Shown one piece after another: positions 43,648 to 47,429 of a stretch of DNA of 47,429 nt. A model generated the notes under the pieces. The model was not told where the DNA came from. It saw nothing but the letters and a program-made list of their open reading frames with translations, and did not search any database. Where the stretch lies: positions 1 through 47,429 of the forward strand of contig JAHDFB010000020.1 of the NCBI GenBank assembly GCA_020628475.1, given 5' to 3'. Within the stretch, counting starts at the first letter, position 1, and every line of letters begins with the position of its first letter. The DNA comes from Saprospiraceae bacterium. Its GTDB lineage: Bacteria > Bacteroidota > Bacteroidia > Chitinophagales > Saprospiraceae. The position numbers and the translations under genes are program-made.

Positions 43648-44958
43648 TTAAAAGATAGCAGCAACGTCTCCTCTAGGAATCGCTTGCTTCGGTTTTTTTA
43701 ATTTCCACAATATCAGATTCAGTCCGACTCGAACATTTACTTTTCGGTGTATACTCGGCAAGAATGGGCCCAGTACATTATCGGAAAGAATATATGCTTG
43801 AAAAGGACCCAAATTCATCACAGAACTCAATCCTAGATTGGAGTAGGTATTATTTTTATAGGCATATGAAATACCAAGATCCCAAGCCTTCCAGATCCGT
43901 TGACGCACATTGACGCCTACCGCTGGTAGAAATCGATTCTGCTTCCATTCACCATAGAGAATACCGCCTAAATGCGTGTTATTAATATGATATTCACCAC
44001 CGATAACAATCTTAACCGGTGTAATGGTATTATAACTTTTATTGGTAACGTCAACATTAAATACAGAAACCAATGTATCACCCAATTGTGTCAGTGTATC
44101 CAAATTGAAATCATCGAAGGTAAAACCATCAAAGGTAAACCTTCCTTCACCTCGGATATTAATAGGATTCGACTTCCAATGAATAAAGCCAACGTCCAAC
44201 AAAGAAGCAGAAATATCCCATTTCTCGCTTAAGAATTGGAATCCAAAGTCCGCTGAAACGCCTAGATTATCTTGAAGAGGTGTTGAAAAAGGTACTAATT
44301 CACGAAATGAAAATTCCAATGAATTGTACGAGGTATTGATCAAATAGTCATTTTCTAGCGTAATCTCATAGATCTCCTCTCCGGTCGTTAAACTAAGCTC
44401 TGATCTTGGAGTACTAAAATCAAAAGAACCCGAAATAAATTTCAGATTAGCCCCAATACGGTAATATTCATATATCGGATAAGACGCTCCAATGTATAAT
44501 TCTGAAAATTGTCGTGCGTACAAATCCGGTCCAAAATCCAACTTCTCCCCTACTTGATCCCCATTACCATTGATAAACAATTTGGCAAAATCGGGTTGAA
44601 AACTGGCATATAAACTGGTATTTGAATTGAATCCGCCTCGAAAATACCAATCATTACTTTTAAAGCCCACATCAAAAACATTGAAGGATGCGTCTCCACT
44701 CAAATAATTGTTAATGGAAGAAGAAGCCAACTTGGCCAAAAAATCATTGCTGATGGCAAAATCACGTAATCGAGGACCTCTAAAGTCTCCGTGTAAATAA
44801 CCGCTACCAAATCCTATGGTAAATTTAGAATTTCCTTCATAGGCCGGTTGTAATTGTCCTGACTGGACCACATCCGGATGAAAAAAGAGACTCAATTCTT
44901 CCTGCCCAGAGAGCAAAAGACCATTAAGAAGAATGATAAAACTTAAAAGATACTTCAT
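43648..44958 (-). CDS. DUF5723 outer-membrane beta-barrel protein
   Basis: 436 residues with a signal peptide (MKYLLSFIILLNGLLLSGQ). The rest alternates hydrophobic and polar residues, as in a transmembrane barrel, with recurring small-residue/aromatic stretches (FTIGFGSGYLHGDFRGPRLR, FLAKLASSSINNYLSGDASF, NVFDVGFKSNDWYFRGGFNS). The N-terminus and the pattern of GDASFNVFDVGFKSNDW match the DUF5723 family as I know it from Bacteroidota genomes. The function of the family is unknown. It lies between a lipoprotein (21 bases upstream) and a T9SS hydrolase (5 bases downstream), so the three are probably co-expressed. Confidence 0.8.
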   Translation of the reverse strand: MKYLLSFIILLNGLLLSGQEELSLFFHPDVVQSGQLQPAYEGNSKFTIGFGSGYLHGDFRGPRLRDFAISNDFLAKLASSSINNYLSGDASFNVFDVGFKSNDWYFRGGFNSNTSLYASFQPDFAKLFINGNGDQVGEKLDFGPDLYARQFSELYIGASYPIYEYYRIGANLKFISGSFDFSTPRSELSLTTGEEIYEITLENDYLINTSYNSLEFSFRELVPFSTPLQDNLGVSADFGFQFLSEKWDISASLLDVGFIHWKSNPINIRGEGRFTFDGFTFDDFNLDTLTQLGDTLVSVFNVDVTNKSYNTITPVKIVIGGEYHINNTHLGGILYGEWKQNRFLPAVGVNVRQRIWKAWDLGISYAYKNNTYSNLGLSSVMNLGPFQAYILSDNVLGPFLPSIHRKVNVRVGLNLILWKLKKPKQAIPRGDVAAIF

Positions 44959-44979
44959 GTAGTTAGTGAATAGTAATTG

Positions 44980-46506
44980 TTACTTAATGCTAAATTTGGC
45001 ACCCATTTTAATTTTGATATTATAGTGATCATAGATCCATAAATGATCTTGACCATTGGGTGTTGATATAAACGTAGGTTTGACCAGAATTCGTTTCGAT
45101 TTGACCAAATTATCCAATTTTTCTTCAGAAAAATCAACAAAAAAGGTTTGTTCATCTACATCTTCTAACACACCTCCGTCTTTATACGTTCCACCTTTTA
45201 AGAATTTTTCTCCGTCACTGAATACACTATCGATCGCCACATTGTTTTCATCCAAAAAATATAGCTGTGTCCGAACATCCACCGGAAAATTATTTTCCAA
45301 AATCACTTTCAATTCTAAGGTGTCCAATCCCGTATTATCCGGCGAAAAGTTGAAATCTAACGTATCCGTTATTTGCATATTATTAATAGCTAAGTGCATC
45401 GGAACCTCTACTTTTACTTGCACGGCATAATAACTATTATTGGTCATGAATCCCAGAAAATCAAGCTCATTGGCTGGATTGGCAATCGCATCAATGGTAT
45501 AGTTAAACTGGGCAACGCGGTCATTAAAAATAATCGCGATATTACTATTGTCCTTATCAAAATCAAAATTGGTATTTTTTACCACATCGATTTCATCCAA
45601 TTCTGGATATTCAAAGATGATTCCATTATCAATTATTTCAGATTCTAAAGGTAATTTCGCTCCATCGATCGTTTCAATAGTCATTTCTTTGAAATCTGCC
45701 CCGACGGCAAAACCGAAAGAGTTTTCGACATCCATGACTACCCTTGGTTCTACGAAATCCATCGTACCGGAAATCCACCGATTATATAAATTGATCGGAA
45801 CAAAACTTCCGGTAACCGGCCGAATCGTCTTAGGAAAATAACCCTGCACATAGGAAAACTCAAGGATATTGAAAAAGACTTCCACCTGAACATTTTCTGC
45901 TACTTCATTATTGAGATATTTCGCTTCGTAATGAAAGGTGATCTTATTATCGTTTCCTATTAAATTCCATCCGTTCAACTTGATATCCTCTCCGATAATT
46001 TCGATCTCAGAGCCATCCGGTGAGCCTGGGAAACCCAGTTCTTGTGTCAGTTTCTCACCGTCCTTATTGATTTCATCGATCCAAGCTTTTACTGTGAACG
46101 GGGCTGGATCATCCGATTTGATTCTAAAATGTAAAAAATCCCTCAAGAAAACAGCGGAGTCAATTTCATTTAAGGTGCCTCCACCCATCGTTAAATCCAA
46201 TTCGAAGGTCGTACTGGTAAGAGGGATTGGAACGATACCCGGAATCGGCGGAAAAACAACGGATGCAGGATCTCGCAATACTTCCCCTTCATAGGTAACA
46301 ATGACCTTTCCTTCATCATCTGAAAAAAGGCTGACCCCATCCTGATCTTCTACAAAGATATCCTGAATTTTAATCTCATCCTTTAACAAGGGTATAGCCC
46401 ATAATGCATCCTTGGTCTCTTCTAGTATGGAATCTCTCGAAGGAAAATCACAAGAAAAAAAATGAAGTGCCAATAAGAAAAAGAATAATTTGAATATCTT
46501 GTCCAT
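44980..46506 (-). CDS. Lipoprotein of unknown function
   Basis: 508 residues from the ATG at 46506, which places a lipoprotein signal (MDKIFKLFFFLLALHFFSC) at the start; an in-frame ATG at 46554 would move it inside. The cysteine near residue 19 is the expected acylation site. The mature protein is beta-rich and acidic, without a family that I recognise. Repeated patterns of V.VEVFFNILEFSY and VQVKVEVPMHLAINNMQITD suggest beta-sandwich domains. First gene of the DUF5723/hydrolase operon, and divergent from the epimerase gene with 30 bases between start codons. Confidence 0.75.
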   Translation of the reverse strand: MDKIFKLFFFLLALHFFSCDFPSRDSILEETKDALWAIPLLKDEIKIQDIFVEDQDGVSLFSDDEGKVIVTYEGEVLRDPASVVFPPIPGIVPIPLTSTTFELDLTMGGGTLNEIDSAVFLRDFLHFRIKSDDPAPFTVKAWIDEINKDGEKLTQELGFPGSPDGSEIEIIGEDIKLNGWNLIGNDNKITFHYEAKYLNNEVAENVQVEVFFNILEFSYVQGYFPKTIRPVTGSFVPINLYNRWISGTMDFVEPRVVMDVENSFGFAVGADFKEMTIETIDGAKLPLESEIIDNGIIFEYPELDEIDVVKNTNFDFDKDNSNIAIIFNDRVAQFNYTIDAIANPANELDFLGFMTNNSYYAVQVKVEVPMHLAINNMQITDTLDFNFSPDNTGLDTLELKVILENNFPVDVRTQLYFLDENNVAIDSVFSDGEKFLKGGTYKDGGVLEDVDEQTFFVDFSEEKLDNLVKSKRILVKPTFISTPNGQDHLWIYDHYNIKIKMGAKFSIK

Positions 46507-46536
46507 TTGAGTCATTAATTCTATGAAAGTATATAG

Positions 46537-47429
46537 ATGCTTGTAAAAGTACACTTAAATAAACTGTTTTTAAAGCAAACATTTACCATTAGTCATGGAA
46601 GTTATGACTATCGGGATCAATTAATCATCGAACTGTCTGAGAAAGAGCATGTTGGTGTGGGAGAAACCGTAGCCATTGACTATTATGGTTATTCCATCGA
46701 AAGCCTTTACGAAGCGGCACTCCACGTAAAGCCATTCATAGAAAAACTCCCCAGTACTCTAGCCGTGTCGACCTTTTATCAAGGCTTACTCGAATTACTT
46801 CCGGACAAGCCTTTTCTGAGGTCTGCCTTTGATACGGCCTATATCGATTTACAATCTAACATGAATGCTCAAACGGCTCGTTCATTTCTTCACATTAATT
46901 CAAATTCGGAAGTGGTGTCCAGCATGACAATAGGCCTGAGTGATAGTCTAACATCGGTTTATGAAAAAATAGAAGCTGGCTGGCCTTTCTTCAAAATCAA
47001 AGTAAATGCACAACATGCTCGAGCGGAGATCATGAAGATCATGCAAGATACTGGCCGTGCTTTTGGTATTGATGCGAATGGTGCCTTGGATTTGGGTCAA
47101 GCCCAAAAGGTCATCGATTTAGTACATCGGCATGGTGGCGTTTACGCAGAACAATTGGTCAATAAAAAGGAGACCAGTCTAATCCATCAATTACATTTTC
47201 CAGAAGGTGTGCAACATTTAGCGGATGAGAGTGTGACGGATTTGGCTTCTGCCCAAAAAATGGCACCGTATTATGACGGATTTGTACTAAAATTGACGAA
47301 ATGTGGGGGTATCAGCCCCATCATGGATATCGTACAATTTGCAAAAAACAACAACAAATCACTACTTGCTGGATGCATGACTGAATCGAGTATCGGAATT
47401 AATCATATGCTTACACTGTTACCTTTTTT
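46537..47429 (+). CDS. Enolase-superfamily dipeptide epimerase (3' end outside window)
   Basis: The frame runs from the ATG at 46537 (MLVKVHLNKLFLKQTF) to the window edge: 297 codons with no stop. Enolase-superfamily residues are visible at the expected spacing for a muconate-lactonizing subgroup fold: KxK at K153/K155 (FKIKVN), D179 (GIDANGA), E205 (YAEQL), D230 (LADESV) and K252 (VLKLTKCGG). The pattern matches L-Ala-D/L-Glu-type dipeptide epimerases, which act in peptidoglycan recycling; o-succinylbenzoate synthase is the main alternative. Its start codon is 30 bases from that of the divergent lipoprotein gene, so their promoters must overlap. Confidence 0.8.
   Translation, partial: MLVKVHLNKLFLKQTFTISHGSYDYRDQLIIELSEKEHVGVGETVAIDYYGYSIESLYEAALHVKPFIEKLPSTLAVSTFYQGLLELLPDKPFLRSAFDTAYIDLQSNMNAQTARSFLHINSNSEVVSSMTIGLSDSLTSVYEKIEAGWPFFKIKVNAQHARAEIMKIMQDTGRAFGIDANGALDLGQAQKVIDLVHRHGGVYAEQLVNKKETSLIHQLHFPEGVQHLADESVTDLASAQKMAPYYDGFVLKLTKCGGISPIMDIVQFAKNNNKSLLAGCMTESSIGINHMLTLLPF

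Overview
The window looks like chromosome of a Bacteroidota bacterium, probably of the Saprospiria/Lewinella type. The evidence is: -7 promoter elements of the TAnnTTTG class; no Shine-Dalgarno sequences; several exported proteins ending in a type IX secretion (T9SS) sorting domain (M36 and M43 metalloproteases, a CotH-like protein, an alpha/beta hydrolase); a PorX-type response regulator; a reg_prop/Y_Y_Y histidine kinase paired with a LytTR regulator; and Bacteroidota families such as DUF3127 and DUF5723. No rRNA, tRNA, phage, complete insertion sequence or CRISPR array was recognised. Assignments rest on motif reading only; no searches were run.

Layout. 1-2760: N-terminus of an exported protein, a Ca/Na antiporter, tatC and a small membrane protein. 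2806-5911: porX and an HD phosphohydrolase, separated by a structured intergenic repeat. 6049-8598: a highly repetitive OmpA/peptidoglycan-binding protein. 8791-9605: a degenerate RAYT/IS200-like protein whose start codon lies in a perfect hairpin and which is followed by two more hairpins. 9644-17681: proS, a low-complexity exported protein, a FadL-type channel, an M29 aminopeptidase, an unknown protein and a lipoprotein. 17742-24381 (minus): DEAD-box helicase, M36 metalloprotease, an exported unknown. 24708-27747: an rlmB-gumN-gamma carbonic anhydrase-esterase operon. 27818-31572: histidine kinase and LytTR regulator. 31992-34088: DUF3127, tsaE and an AlaDH/PNT-family dehydrogenase. 34246-36392: VOC protein and CotH protein. 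36389-41053 (minus): an operon of large surface lipoprotein, ECF sigma factor and a membrane-anchored barrel-like protein. 41263-47429: M43 protease, an operon of lipoprotein, DUF5723 and hydrolase, and a truncated dipeptide epimerase.

How they fit together. Much of the window serves the cell envelope: Tat export, T9SS cargo and its PorX regulator, outer-membrane barrels, lipoproteins and an ECF sigma module. The best candidates for undescribed biology are (i) the domesticated-looking RAYT-like gene with its hairpins, (ii) a family of structured intergenic repeats (three copies) starting GGGCG and carrying a leading hairpin whose sequence differs between copies while pairing is kept, (iii) the two-repeat-type OmpA protein, and (iv) the sigma factor/transmembrane/barrel module. 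A functional link between (i) and (ii) is speculation, prompted by the known RAYT-REP relationship.
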